A stretch of 64,000 nt of DNA from Thalassospira xianhensis MCCC 1A02616. Its GTDB lineage: Bacteria > Pseudomonadota > Alphaproteobacteria > Rhodospirillales > Thalassospiraceae. The stretch covers positions 124,001-188,000 of the forward strand of contig NZ_JPWA01000001.1 of NCBI RefSeq assembly GCF_003326475.1. Direction: 5' to 3'. Positions within the stretch are counted from its first letter, which is position 1, and each line of letters opens with the position of its first letter. The notes below the pieces were generated by a model. That model had not been told where the DNA came from, did no database searches, and saw nothing but the letters and a program-made list of their open reading frames with translations. Below, piece after piece: positions 42,703-51,268 of this stretch. The position numbers and the translations under genes were made by a program.

Positions 42703-43452
42703 TTATCTCGATGGGGGCGTTCTAAAGCTCCATTTGTCAAACCCGTGCTTTTCTGCCTTGATAACATCATCGGTAATCTCAACGGTATCGTTTCCGCTGG
42801 CTGCCAGGACGCCTCCAACCCACATTGAAGCTTCCTGCATCATCTCAAATGGCGGGAGCACCTTATAGAATTCAATGCCGCTCAGAGTTGGCTGATCAAC
42901 CCGCCAACCCTCGGATTTTTTGGTGAAGTTGAGCAAGTCCTTGCGACTATCGTAGGTCATCACCGTAATCTTGTTGCGATGCAGATAATCCGTAAGTGTC
43001 GGCGGGCATGGTTTGGAACCGAAGAAGCTTCCAACGCTTTTATCGCGGCGATAGGCTCGACTGTCTTTCTTTTGAAGTTTGAGGTTGAACTGCGCAAGAT
43101 AGTCGCTGAACGCATCTTCCGTCCAGACTACACAGGTCGTATCCGTTGAGTCATAAGCGCCCTCAAGTGAGACAGCGACACCAGCATAGATTTTCCCGCA
43201 AACAACGGCCGCGACATCGCGAAAGCGGAGGCACTGCTTCTGCGTTACATAATAGTTGAGAAATTTGTTCACATGATTACGGGTCTCATCAAAAACCCGC
43301 AATCCGTCACTCCACTGAGGGACTGTCAGGCCAAGTTTAGCGGCCTCATCTAGAGAAAGCATTTTGTCTTTGTTCCGAACGTACACAATGCTCGCATCCT
43401 GGCCAAACGCCAGTGCGCTATCATAGTAGTCCTTGCCGTAAATAATGCGCAT
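42703..43452 (-). CDS. Unrecognised 249-residue protein
   Basis: This soluble alpha/beta protein starts MRIIYGKDYYDSALAFG, a form like an enzyme core strand and helix, followed by SIVYVRNKDKMLSL. The middle contains VCGKIYAGVAVSLEG and VVWTEDAFSDYL. No catalytic motif is recognised. It is divergent from the operon starting at 43590. Confidence 0.7.
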   Translation of the reverse strand: MRIIYGKDYYDSALAFGQDASIVYVRNKDKMLSLDEAAKLGLTVPQWSDGLRVFDETRNHVNKFLNYYVTQKQCLRFRDVAAVVCGKIYAGVAVSLEGAYDSTDTTCVVWTEDAFSDYLAQFNLKLQKKDSRAYRRDKSVGSFFGSKPCPPTLTDYLHRNKITVMTYDSRKDLLNFTKKSEGWRVDQPTLSGIEFYKVLPPFEMMQEASMWVGGVLAASGNDTVEITDDVIKAEKHGFDKWSFRTPPSR

Positions 43453-43540
43453 GAGGCCCCCATGGTTACGAGGTTTTTCTTGCTGTTTTCTATGGAAGCA
43501 GTTTTACATAGAGGGCAAGCAGATGTCCACCTTATATATG

Positions 43541-43569
43541 TTGACAAGGAGTTATTCGCGTCATACCTT
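43541..43569 (+). promoter_or_regulatory. Promoter for the 43590 pair
   Basis: ATGTTGACAAG has its TTGACA at 541-546, with TACCTT 17 bases downstream, about 20 bases before the ATG. It is one of the repeated promoter class. Confidence 0.65.
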
Positions 43570-43589
43570 GTCGCTATAAAAGAAAATGG

Positions 43590-43910
43590 ATGGGCCAAAT
43601 GCGTGAATTTAATGATGTCATCATTACTGAAGATTTTCCCGACGGCTGGCAGGTCGAAGACAGGCTGGATAGCGGAGAAACGCTTTTGGTCAAGGTGACA
43701 TCGAAAGCATTCCCGCCGAAAACCTGCTATTGCCTTCGGCCGCGCGCTACGAGCACTGAAGATTGGTTGCCAACGGCCCGCATGATTGCTCGTGGTATGG
43801 AAGTCGAGTTTGCGAAACAGGCTGAAGCTCACAAAGCCTATATTAAATCCATTGAGTACAAGGACCCGCACGATGAAAGCTACGGAAAAACAGACCCTGG
43901 TTACGCTTGA
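43590..43910 (+). CDS. Unrecognised 106-residue protein
   Basis: ATG at 43590 or 43599 starts a small soluble protein with a beta-rich half (FPDGWQVEDRLDSGETLLVKV) and a helical end. Its 3' part overlaps the next gene by 38 bases in another frame. The function is unknown. Confidence 0.6.
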   Translation: MGQMREFNDVIITEDFPDGWQVEDRLDSGETLLVKVTSKAFPPKTCYCLRPRATSTEDWLPTARMIARGMEVEFAKQAEAHKAYIKSIEYKDPHDESYGKTDPGYA

Positions 43911-44151
43911 AGACGCGCGCAGCTATCTCACCAGCCTGATTGAAGACGGCCTGATGTTCCACTTTGAGGACGGGGCAGAAGATTGTCTCGGATACAAGCT
44001 GACACCTGAGCAATGCGCGGTGGTCGACGCCAATATCGACAGCATCTCCCGCATTGAAGCCGTCACGTACAAATATGGCAGCCCGTTGGGGTTCGCCATG
44101 AAAATCGAAAACGAGTTGGCAGCAGCCAAAGGTCTTTCCAAGCCTAACTGA
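43873..44151 (+). CDS. Unrecognised 92-residue protein
   Basis: This small acidic helical protein starts at the ATG at 43873, inside the end of the preceding gene, so translation is probably coupled. The strong terminator after it closes this operon and the opposing one. The function is unknown. Confidence 0.62.
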   Translation: MKATEKQTLVTLEDARSYLTSLIEDGLMFHFEDGAEDCLGYKLTPEQCAVVDANIDSISRIEAVTYKYGSPLGFAMKIENELAAAKGLSKPN

Positions 44152-44168
44152 TTGCCGGTTGGCGGAAC

Positions 44169-44206
44169 AAAGAGAGGGCGCTCAAGTTACAGAGCGCCCT
44201 CTCTTT
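44169..44206. terminator. Bidirectional hairpin terminator
   Basis: A perfect 15-base stem (AAAGAGAGGGCGCTC and its complement) with an 8-base loop lies between convergent genes, with A and T runs at its ends on each strand. It should stop transcription both ways. Confidence 0.85.
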
Positions 44207-44215
44207 GTTTAAAAA

Positions 44216-44557
44216 TCACATGGAACGAATTTGCTGAAGCACATCGCGATTCTGCTTTGTCGTGGCGAGTATCCTGTCGCGGTTTGGGCCATCCATCGCA
44301 GCACCAAAACCTTCTGCTGAGGCAAAGAGGGTTGCTTCCTTATTGGAGTCCAGCACATATTGGTAAAGCGCTGTCTCAAGTGCGAAAGCCACGTCCAGTT
44401 TGTCAGCCTTTAGGCCCAGCTCCATGATTTCGCGGATGACGCGATCGCATGTGTCGCCGATTAGTTCATGCACCTGTTTCGCCGTTTCATACGTTCCTTC
44501 GGGGGCGTCTTCTGCACAACGTCTGAGATTGCGGAACCGGTCCTTCATTTGGTCCAT
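44216..44557 (-). CDS. Unrecognised 113-residue helical protein
   Basis: This Arg/Glu-rich helical protein (MDQMKDRFRNLRRCAEDAPE) has no membrane segment. It lies just before the bidirectional terminator and 22 bases downstream of the PAPAM-tailed protein gene. The function is unknown. Confidence 0.65.
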   Translation of the reverse strand: MDQMKDRFRNLRRCAEDAPEGTYETAKQVHELIGDTCDRVIREIMELGLKADKLDVAFALETALYQYVLDSNKEATLFASAEGFGAAMDGPNRDRILATTKQNRDVLQQIRSM

Positions 44558-44579
44558 GGTAGTCTCCTTTGGTAAAAAT

Positions 44580-45005
44580 TTACATCGCAGGGGCAGGGGC
44601 CATATCTACTGCGGGAGCGACAGTATCTTCCGGCGCAACACCTCGCGTGGCGAACCGAACGTCGTAGAAGCCATCGCGTGCGAGAATTTCCATTTCATTT
44701 TCGACGGCCTGCCGGTCTGCCCAGAAGACGTCACCTACCGACAAAACCTTATCACTCTCCTCGTCGCGCTCCACATCGTCGGCAATGATGGTAAATGATG
44801 TCAGTGCGCCGATTTCTTCGGGCTCAAGCACTTCCAGGCTACAAGTGCAGGTGATCTCCTCAAGCACGAAAGCCAGAGCAGCCGGATAGCCCTTTTCCGG
44901 GTCATCCAGTAAGTCCCGAATGTCCTGTCGCCCCGCACGGTCAGCATGGATTCGAAGTGAGCGGAGACTTTCGTTAACATAGTGCTTGTTCGCCCAGACA
45001 GACAT
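44580..45005 (-). CDS. Unrecognised protein with tail PAPAM
   Basis: The ATG at 45005 is preferred because ATGAGG supplies a ribosome site 7 bases before it. The 141-residue product is acidic. Its last 20 residues are Val/Ala/Pro-rich and end MAPAPAM. This is the first of six minus-strand genes within 12 kb whose products end in Pro, small residue, Met/Leu/Val. The core contains a TCTCSLEVLE segment. Confidence 0.68.
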   Translation of the reverse strand: MSVWANKHYVNESLRSLRIHADRAGRQDIRDLLDDPEKGYPAALAFVLEEITCTCSLEVLEPEEIGALTSFTIIADDVERDEESDKVLSVGDVFWADRQAVENEMEILARDGFYDVRFATRGVAPEDTVAPAVDMAPAPAM

Positions 45006-45166
45006 TGAAGACCTCATGGTGTTAAAGATTGGATTTCTCAAATTTAGCGTGGCACCATGAAAGAAAGAGAACCCATTTTTCTTGAGATCCTCAAGAATTT
45101 TCTTTCTTTCCAACAAAACCGTTACCTTATCAGTCGAGCATGATACATTCATGAAAGAGCATCTCG

Positions 45167-45667
45167 ATGACAAATAATCGACTTCTGGTGAGTGCGCGGC
45201 AGGCCATTCGCGCGAAGCTGAACGAATATCTGGTGAACGGATTGGCCGATAGCGCCATTCAAATCAATAGTGGTCAGTGCATTGATTTTGCCGATGAGCT
45301 TTGCGGGCAGTCAGGCTTGGAATCAATTAGTATTGAGGCCTTTCAGACGGTTGACCAGTCACTTGACGATGCAGATGACCGGAAGTTTGAGGAGGGGAGG
45401 CCACTGGATCGCTGTTTACTTTCTGACGAATGGCCCGGTGTCGTCCCTCCTGAAGGAATGGACTGGGACTCTCTCGACGAATGGGCGGCGGACATTTCTC
45501 TATCAGGAGGACACCACGTTTTCCTGATGCACTCCGAGAAATTGTTCTTTGACGCCGAATGCCCGGAAGGAACGCCGAACTTTCTGGAACTGCCATTTTT
45601 CCAGCGGCTCATACAATCTTGGAAAGAAGAAAGGGACCTACAGGCGGATGATGCCCTCAGGCTCTGA
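45167..45667 (+). CDS. Predicted Cys-His-Asp thiol enzyme
   Basis: In this 166-residue protein GQCIDFADELCG (Cys at about residue 37), then GGHHVFLMHSEKL with the His pair, and FFDAECPEGTPN with the Asp fit an NlpC/papain-like core. It is divergent from the PAPAM-tail gene and precedes the phosphatase by 11 bases. The substrate is unknown. Confidence 0.55.
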   Translation: MTNNRLLVSARQAIRAKLNEYLVNGLADSAIQINSGQCIDFADELCGQSGLESISIEAFQTVDQSLDDADDRKFEEGRPLDRCLLSDEWPGVVPPEGMDWDSLDEWAADISLSGGHHVFLMHSEKLFFDAECPEGTPNFLELPFFQRLIQSWKEERDLQADDALRL

Positions 45668-45678
45668 AAGGAAATGTC

Positions 45679-46461
45679 ATGAACGTTCGCAGATTTGAGA
45701 GAAACACAGTCGGTAGGGACATTGTTGTCGGCGATATCCATGGCTGCTTTTCAGTCCTCGAGGCTGCCCTGAGCGCCATCGAGTTCAATGCGGATACAGA
45801 CCGTTTGTTTTGCGTCGGCGATCTCATTGACCGCGGACCGCAGTCAATAGAAGCCCTGCGGTACTACCAATCTGCACACTGCGTGCGTGGCAACCACGAA
45901 GACATGCTCTTAGGACTTCAAAGGAGCGGCCAGGACCTGGGAGAGGTCCGCAAGCAATTGAGAAGAAACGGCATGGAGTGGTGGATTGGCCTTTCGGACG
46001 ATACTCGAGAGGAATTTGCGGCCGTCTTTGAACAACTGCCGCTGGCCATTGAAGTTGAAAGCGAGAACGGGCTGGTGGGCATCGTTCATGCCGAGGTTCC
46101 CTACGCATGGGATTGGCCAACTTTTATCGCGGCTCTCGACCAGAACGACACAACCGCGATCGACAGTGCCCTTTGGGGGCGGGAGCGTATTGAACACGAA
46201 GACACATCCAGCGTTCCTGGTGTTTCCAAAGTGTTCCATGGCCATACCATTCAACATGCCCCAATCTGCCTTGGAAACCGCTTTTACGTTGATACAGGAT
46301 GCATTCGCGGCTTGATGCAAATGAACCCACTGGCAGGTCGCTTAACGATTGCCGATCTTAGAATTGGACCGGCGGACTTTACCACAGATCCTGAAATCGG
46401 CCTTCTCTTTGACGTCAGGAGTGGCCAGGACCGGCCACAATTCGACATGGCATCCGTCTAG
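45679..46461 (+). CDS. PP2A-like serine/threonine protein phosphatase
   Basis: This 260-residue metallophosphatase of the PrpA/lambda phosphatase type removes phosphate from Ser, Thr or His on proteins. All signature motifs are present: GDIHGCFSVL, GDLIDRGPQS, VRGNHEDML, and VFHGHT. The Asp, His and Asn ligands for two metals are intact. It may counter the HipA kinase or act in a signalling pathway of the element. It ends FDMASV. The operon begins with a predicted thiol enzyme. Confidence 0.92.
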   Translation: MNVRRFERNTVGRDIVVGDIHGCFSVLEAALSAIEFNADTDRLFCVGDLIDRGPQSIEALRYYQSAHCVRGNHEDMLLGLQRSGQDLGEVRKQLRRNGMEWWIGLSDDTREEFAAVFEQLPLAIEVESENGLVGIVHAEVPYAWDWPTFIAALDQNDTTAIDSALWGRERIEHEDTSSVPGVSKVFHGHTIQHAPICLGNRFYVDTGCIRGLMQMNPLAGRLTIADLRIGPADFTTDPEIGLLFDVRSGQDRPQFDMASV

Positions 46462-46466
46462 ATGCA

Positions 46467-47456
46467 TTAAGGCGTCAAAGAACCGGTTGGCGATGCCGTG
46501 TCACCAGCGTCTCGTGCGGTCGCTTCTGCGATGTTCTGACAAGTCTCGGCCCAGGTAGGGAATTCTTCGAGTTTGCGCCCGCTTAGCACCTCAAAAATCA
46601 GGGGTGAATATGGCTCGGTGAGTTCCCCTTGGGCCATGTACCGGCCCCGCTCAGGCACGAATACACCGTGCGAAATACCCTCTTCGCCAAGCCACATGCG
46701 CGCTCGATAGTCAATGATACATCTTGGCGCGACCTCTTTGAGCCTTATCCAGTAATGTAAGTTGACAGGTGGCCTGTCCGGAAAATGAAGTGAGCCGTAT
46801 AAGACCGTGTGGTCGATGTTTTCGCGGATCAACAACGCTGAGACTATTCTCGCATGCCCGTCACATTCAACTGGCAGGTCGTCAGTTATGGAAAGCCACT
46901 GGTTTAAACGGTCAATGTCTGCTTGCATGGGCTCAACTGGTTCGCGTGACAAAAAAGGCTGAACACTGGAGTAATACCATGGTTTTCGACCGTTGGCGCA
47001 AAGAACACACACTTGTACAAATGGTGTTTTGGTGCGCAGTGCGGCATGCACCCTCTGATGTGAGGTAACGTACTTGATAATTTCATCGAGCCGCTTCACG
47101 TCTATCGCAGGAACGTCTCCGTCCCCCTTGTCGAAATCCTCGTGAGTTTCGTCATCCGGCCGCCAAAGCTCAATCGTTACCTCATCCTGGCTCAACCAGC
47201 CACGCAATGCGCCAATTCCTGGCTGACTGGCGAAGAATGGATCGATTTCATCAAGGCTCAGGCCGGACGAGACAGATAGCGACCAATGGTCCATACAAGG
47301 GATCGACGATATAGCGAGGTTCCGCTTTGTCAAAACCATGCTCGCGGTCGGGCCACGTTCACACCCTTTCAGCAATTTCTTCACGTTGAAGGGGTTCAAG
47401 AACGTCGCGCCTGCGGTTATTGGCGCACCCGGGTGAGCGAATTCGATGATTTTCAT
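46467..47456 (-). CDS. Predicted thiol enzyme with a large N-terminal region
   Basis: In this 329-residue protein the C-terminal half contains VECDGHARIVSALLIREN, VNLHYWIRL and RCIIDYRARMWLG, giving a possible Cys-His-Asp set. The N-terminal 190 residues are unassigned. It ends TASPTGSLTP. It is downstream of the 467-residue gene, 9 bases apart, in one operon. Catalysis is a prediction only. Confidence 0.5.
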   Translation of the reverse strand: MKIIEFAHPGAPITAGATFLNPFNVKKLLKGCERGPTASMVLTKRNLAISSIPCMDHWSLSVSSGLSLDEIDPFFASQPGIGALRGWLSQDEVTIELWRPDDETHEDFDKGDGDVPAIDVKRLDEIIKYVTSHQRVHAALRTKTPFVQVCVLCANGRKPWYYSSVQPFLSREPVEPMQADIDRLNQWLSITDDLPVECDGHARIVSALLIRENIDHTVLYGSLHFPDRPPVNLHYWIRLKEVAPRCIIDYRARMWLGEEGISHGVFVPERGRYMAQGELTEPYSPLIFEVLSGRKLEEFPTWAETCQNIAEATARDAGDTASPTGSLTP

Positions 47457-47465
47457 GGTGACGCC

Positions 47466-48869
47466 TTATCCAAACGACAGAACGGGATGGGTCTTGTCGA
47501 ACGCTTCCTGAGCGTCCTTATCTCCGATCGGCACACCACCCACAAAGTGACGGGCTGTCTCACCCGGGCGCTGGAGCAGGGATAACTTGTCATTGGCGTC
47601 GGTCATCCGGATTACACCGGATTTATTGACTGACAGCTTGTCGCCATTCGCGAAGTGCACAGCAATGATGCCTGCTCCCTCGTCATTTCGAACGGCCTGC
47701 ACATCGATGTCACGCGCCGCATGCTCTTCTACTATTTTCCGAACTGCCGCTTCAGCATCGCGCTTCACCAGCGCGCGGGTTTCCTCGTAGCTGTCAAATG
47801 TCGGGACCTCTCCGCCAATCCATTCGATGGCGGTGGCGATGTTTGCTCGAGCCACTTCAATACTATCAAGCATAATCTTGTTTTGCTGTACATCGCGTTC
47901 AACGACAGCAAGGCTTCTCAATGCGAGATGAAGCGCCCGCTCTATATGCCGGTCTGCTTCCTGATCGGATTGATGCGACTTCGCCAGATGTGCCTTAATT
48001 TTCTCCAATCGATCAGTATGCAGTCCACCAGTGTTTTCGTTCGAGACCATCTGGTGTGCGCCCCAGGCAACCATCGCAGCTGCCTGACGGCGTGCAGCAG
48101 GAAACTCAGGAAGGAGCTTCTTCACCGCGGCGCTTTTCGAGAGTACCCTGTTGTGGTCCTCATGGGCTTCATGGACAGCTTCCTTCAATGACGTGAGAAG
48201 GGACTGGGATTCATCATAGACATGCTGCATCTGGCGCAATGAACGTTCGTCCAGGCTGTTCTTGGCAAGCTCAATCCGAATTGCACGCTCCATGCCGTTC
48301 TTGATGTCATGGAGCGTGTTCATCATTGCGTGACGTTCGGCATCCGCACCAAGTTTGTTTTCGCGCACTCGCGAATAGTCTCGCATCGAGGATGTGACTT
48401 TTTCAGCGACTTGTGCGCACAGTTCGGAGTGACCGCTGAGACCGCGGGTCTGACCGACACAACTGGCCAGAGACATCCGTGCCAGAATGCGCGCGACAGC
48501 CGGAATAATGCCAATGCCGTCAACCCGAACGTTGGTTTCCCTCGAAAGCAGCACTTCAGGGACGCCCATACTGGTCGCTAACAGGTGCCCTTTACCCAGG
48601 GAGGACACTTCAAATTTTACCAGCTTGTCGTGCGGCGGCAGGTAAGGGGGCTTCGAGAAATCAATGTTGAGTTCCCCAAGGATACCCCTGTCCGTGACGA
48701 TAACGTCTTGTAAAGATGTGCCGCCCTTGGCCTCGGTCCGAAGAGATACAATTGCAACCACATCCCCATTAGAGCGCCGGATGGTATTAACGGAGTTAAC
48801 ACGCCCGGTAACGGAAGATGGCAGAATCTCGAAGTCTTCGTCGAAATTCCCGCGCTGACGGTCGCTCAT
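47466..48869 (-). CDS. Unrecognised 467-residue coiled-coil protein
   Basis: Residues 1-120 are beta-rich (SVTGRVNSVNTI, VIVTDRGILGELNIDF). Residues 150-370 form a helical region rich in Glu/Arg/Leu likely to be a coiled coil. The end is beta-rich again. The layout suggests a structural or scaffolding protein. It is not recognised. It lies between the thiol-enzyme gene and an 86-residue helical protein gene. Confidence 0.7.
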   Translation of the reverse strand: MSDRQRGNFDEDFEILPSSVTGRVNSVNTIRRSNGDVVAIVSLRTEAKGGTSLQDVIVTDRGILGELNIDFSKPPYLPPHDKLVKFEVSSLGKGHLLATSMGVPEVLLSRETNVRVDGIGIIPAVARILARMSLASCVGQTRGLSGHSELCAQVAEKVTSSMRDYSRVRENKLGADAERHAMMNTLHDIKNGMERAIRIELAKNSLDERSLRQMQHVYDESQSLLTSLKEAVHEAHEDHNRVLSKSAAVKKLLPEFPAARRQAAAMVAWGAHQMVSNENTGGLHTDRLEKIKAHLAKSHQSDQEADRHIERALHLALRSLAVVERDVQQNKIMLDSIEVARANIATAIEWIGGEVPTFDSYEETRALVKRDAEAAVRKIVEEHAARDIDVQAVRNDEGAGIIAVHFANGDKLSVNKSGVIRMTDANDKLSLLQRPGETARHFVGGVPIGDKDAQEAFDKTHPVLSFG

Positions 48870-48884
48870 GCCTGTGTCTCCAGA

Positions 48885-49145
48885 TTAGACGGCCGCAATC
48901 TCCTTGAGCTTCTCAGCAATCACAGGTGCGGCATCAAGATTAAGTTCGTAAGCCATCTTACCAAGTTCATTTGCAAGAGACGGGTCACGTGTAACCAGCT
49001 CGGAAGCTTTCATCATGAAAACCTCCGAGCTGGTTATGCCCTTAACTCCGAGCTCGTCCATGCGTTTGACAAGAGCATCAGCTTTCTGCGCGAGCTCGTC
49101 CGCAGTCGCGGCATCGATGGCGACATTTGATGACGATATGACCAT
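48885..49145 (-). CDS. Small helical protein
   Basis: This 86-residue acidic helical protein (AATADELAQKADALVKRM) ends LKEIAAV. It is 15 bases upstream of the coiled-coil gene and probably in the same operon. It has no recognised family. Confidence 0.62.
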   Translation of the reverse strand: MVISSSNVAIDAATADELAQKADALVKRMDELGVKGITSSEVFMMKASELVTRDPSLANELGKMAYELNLDAAPVIAEKLKEIAAV

Positions 49146-49237
49146 TGTTTAAAACTCCCAAAGTTATCTGTCCCGATGCTATATCATTACCCTCCGAGGA
49201 GCAATACATAATGTTGACAAGAATTAATCGGGCGGCT

Positions 49238-49594
49238 TCAAAGGGCAGGGGCTGGCGCAGGGTCATTATCGAAGGACAACTTCGAAAACCGGTTCTCGAA
49301 CTCCGTTTGAGTATGCTTGGAAGCATAAACGTCAGGCTCGTCACCAACATGACGGCCGCAGACAATTTCGACAAGGTCATCAAGGAACCGCATGTTTTGA
49401 GGCGCAGTGTCTCCAGCGTCGAACTGCAAAGCATTTATCGCTTCGATTTCAAGCTTCTGAAGACGCTCATGGTCACTGTAAATGTCTTTTCCGGGACCAA
49501 AAGTCTCTTCCATAAAGACGGCGATCATCGCATCAACCGAACGAAACGAACGTGCTTTTGCGCGAATGGCATCGGTACTTTTTATATAGGTCAT
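49238..49594 (-). CDS. Unrecognised protein with tail PAPAL
   Basis: This 118-residue protein is helical and acidic and ends FDNDPAPAL. It matches the tail on the 141-residue protein at 44580 (PAPAM), although the two bodies are unrelated. A plus-oriented TTGACAAG at 49214 lies just after its stop codon. The function is unknown. Confidence 0.65.
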   Translation of the reverse strand: MTYIKSTDAIRAKARSFRSVDAMIAVFMEETFGPGKDIYSDHERLQKLEIEAINALQFDAGDTAPQNMRFLDDLVEIVCGRHVGDEPDVYASKHTQTEFENRFSKLSFDNDPAPAPAL

Positions 49595-49657
49595 TGGATT
49601 ACCCCAATCGTTGTTAGGTGGCTGTTCTAACCTTATCCCCTCTTAGAAGGCATGCAA

Positions 49658-49981
49658 CTAGGGCTTATGGGTGACAGTCGAATCAGCGGTGGGCATTTGA
49701 ACCTCCCTTCGGCATTCGGTAACTTCAACGACTTTGGCAGACAGGTAGTATCCGTCAATGCGAGGCAGAAGACGGAGAAGGGCATTATCAGGTGATTCAT
49801 TCCGTTCCCAGATTTCGGCGGCACGATTAATATTCTGGGCAAGATCGAGTGCTTCCTGGAGGCTATTGCAGGGATGGCTGTCTGAATAACGACCGTTGTC
49901 ACCCATCCCTGAGTTGTATTGATAGTATTCAGTCTCGACAACAATCTCGACCGAGGTTTCCTCGTTTACATATGTCGTCAT
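49658..49981 (-). CDS. Unrecognised 107-residue protein
   Basis: The ATG at 49981 follows AGGAG. The protein is acidic and Tyr-rich, with an NEETSVEIVVETEYYQYNSG stretch in the first half. It follows the tRNA transcript's terminator but may have its own promoter. No family is recognised. Confidence 0.62.
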   Translation of the reverse strand: MTTYVNEETSVEIVVETEYYQYNSGMGDNGRYSDSHPCNSLQEALDLAQNINRAAEIWERNESPDNALLRLLPRIDGYYLSAKVVEVTECRREVQMPTADSTVTHKP

Positions 49982-50000
49982 GGTCAAACTCCTTTCCAGA

Positions 50001-50048
50001 AATACAAAAGCCCGGCATCACCTCTGTTCATAGAGGCAATTGCCGGGC
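50001..50048 (-). terminator. Rho-independent terminator after the odd tRNA
   Basis: On the minus strand GCCCGGCA pairs with its complement, with an inner CCTCT/AGAGG pair, and is followed by TTTTGTATT. It would end a transcript running from the tRNA at 50177. The stretch between tRNA and terminator (about 130 bases) has only very short frames. Confidence 0.7.
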
Positions 50049-50176
50049 GTGGACGGGACTGCTCGGGTCCGTTACGGTCAGAAATAAGCAGATTGTTTGC
50101 GGCGATGTACGCCGTGCGGCCTTAAACCGTGCCTTAACAATGAGACATGCAAACCATGTTCTGCTCTCCTAAAACT

Positions 50177-50253
50177 TGGCGACCCGTAAGGGATTCGAAC
50201 CCTTGGCCTTCAAGGACATTACTCTTGATGCTCTGCCGCTGAGCTAACAGGTC
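50177..50253 (-). tRNA. tRNA with a 9-base anticodon loop
   Basis: The gene is 77 bases with encoded CCA. The acceptor stem (GACCTGT/ACGGGTC), D arm (GCTC/GAGC), T arm (AAGGG/CCCTT with TTCGAAT) and 5-base variable loop are normal. The anticodon stem TCAAG/CTTGA closes a 9-base loop, AGTAATGTC, instead of 7. Depending on folding the anticodon could be AAU, UAA or GUC, so the amino acid cannot be assigned. A strong promoter and a terminator frame it, implying expression. Confidence 0.85.
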
Positions 50254-50261
50254 TTGAAAGA

Positions 50262-50290
50262 AAACTAGGAACTCACAGGATACTTGTCAA
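50262..50290 (-). promoter_or_regulatory. Promoter for the odd tRNA
   Basis: On the minus strand GTTGACAAG gives TTGACA at 50285-50290 and TAGTTT 17 bases later at 50262-50267, ending 8 bases before the tRNA. It suggests transcription of the tRNA alone. Confidence 0.75.
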
Positions 50291-50388
50291 CAAAAAATGC
50301 TGGCTAAGGTAAAATTTTACTTCCATCTCTGTGCGTCGAAGAGAAACGCCTTTTTCTGTACATGGCTTGACAGGCTATTTCCCAAAAA

Positions 50389-50420
50389 GAAGGTCACCTT
50401 GGGGGGACCGAGGTGACCTT
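50389..50420 (-). terminator. Rho-independent terminator of the 50452-52319 operon
   Basis: AAGGTCACCT pairs exactly with AGGTGACCTT around an 11-base loop, and the minus strand then reads CTTTTTGGG. This is a textbook terminator for the three genes upstream of it. Confidence 0.88.
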
Positions 50421-50451
50421 ACAAGTCGCAATTGGGGTTGCGGATTTAAGG

Positions 50452-51240
50452 TCAGACTGGAGCCGGTCCAGTCTGCTTTGCGGCCAGTTCTGTGCTTGCC
50501 GCAAGATTCTGAATATGCGAAACCAGCTTTTCATGCAAGCCATTGAATGCAAGCTTCATGTTGATATTCACCGCCCCTGGCATCACGGAAGGGTGTTCAA
50601 CATCAACCGTCGGCATATTGTCTGCCTTACAATAGACCCGCTCGCGAAGAAATGCACCAATCTTGGTCGCATCTTCCATGGTCCTCGTCTCCATCACCGG
50701 GAGCCTTTGCCCAACGCTTTCCGCACAGTTCGCAATCCGACGAGAAATTGACACGATTCTTGTGCGCGCAGAGGACAGTTCCGGATGATCTGCCAGGTCC
50801 GCCATTCTTGGCCGCAAGCTGCTAAAAGCCGGGTCGGTGACAGAAGTGTCCAGTACGTTTCGAATTGCCTGACCTTCACTCATTTGCTTTGTGGCCGCAA
50901 CGGACTGGATGTCTGCAAACAGTTGCGGATCAAACGACCGCGCCACATCGTTATATTCGGATATTTTTCGACTCAAGACCTCGCAGTCCCCAAGGATACC
51001 GCGCATATGACCGAACATGGCCAGCGATTGCTTCAAAGGAAGGCGCTGAGCCACCGTTTCAGGTGTAATCTCCACGGGTGCCGGGAGCTCCTGGCTTTGG
51101 CCGTCGGCAATCGCTGAAATCTGACCACCAAACTCGTTCCAGGATGCTCCATGATAGCCAACAATGTTTGGCAGAATCGTGCGCAAGCTCGAAATATCCT
51201 GAAGCAAATCTGACGTTTTACCTGTAACTGAAACTGCCAT
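50452..51240 (-). CDS. Unrecognised protein with tail GPAPV
   Basis: The ATG at 51240 gives 262 residues (MAVSVTGKTSDLLQDISSL). The protein is helical, with no membrane segment, and ends AAKQTGPAPV. The same class of tail closes the neighbouring gene products at 51269 and 49238. It is the last gene of a three-gene operon. Confidence 0.7.
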   Translation of the reverse strand: MAVSVTGKTSDLLQDISSLRTILPNIVGYHGASWNEFGGQISAIADGQSQELPAPVEITPETVAQRLPLKQSLAMFGHMRGILGDCEVLSRKISEYNDVARSFDPQLFADIQSVAATKQMSEGQAIRNVLDTSVTDPAFSSLRPRMADLADHPELSSARTRIVSISRRIANCAESVGQRLPVMETRTMEDATKIGAFLRERVYCKADNMPTVDVEHPSVMPGAVNINMKLAFNGLHEKLVSHIQNLAASTELAAKQTGPAPV

Positions 51241-51268
51241 AACGCGTTCCTCTTCGAGTTCATTTGGC

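Noticed and set aside
50054-50176. Short frames between the odd tRNA and its terminator, including a 7-codon frame after AGGAG
   Set aside because: They are too short, and the longer open stretch has no start codon.
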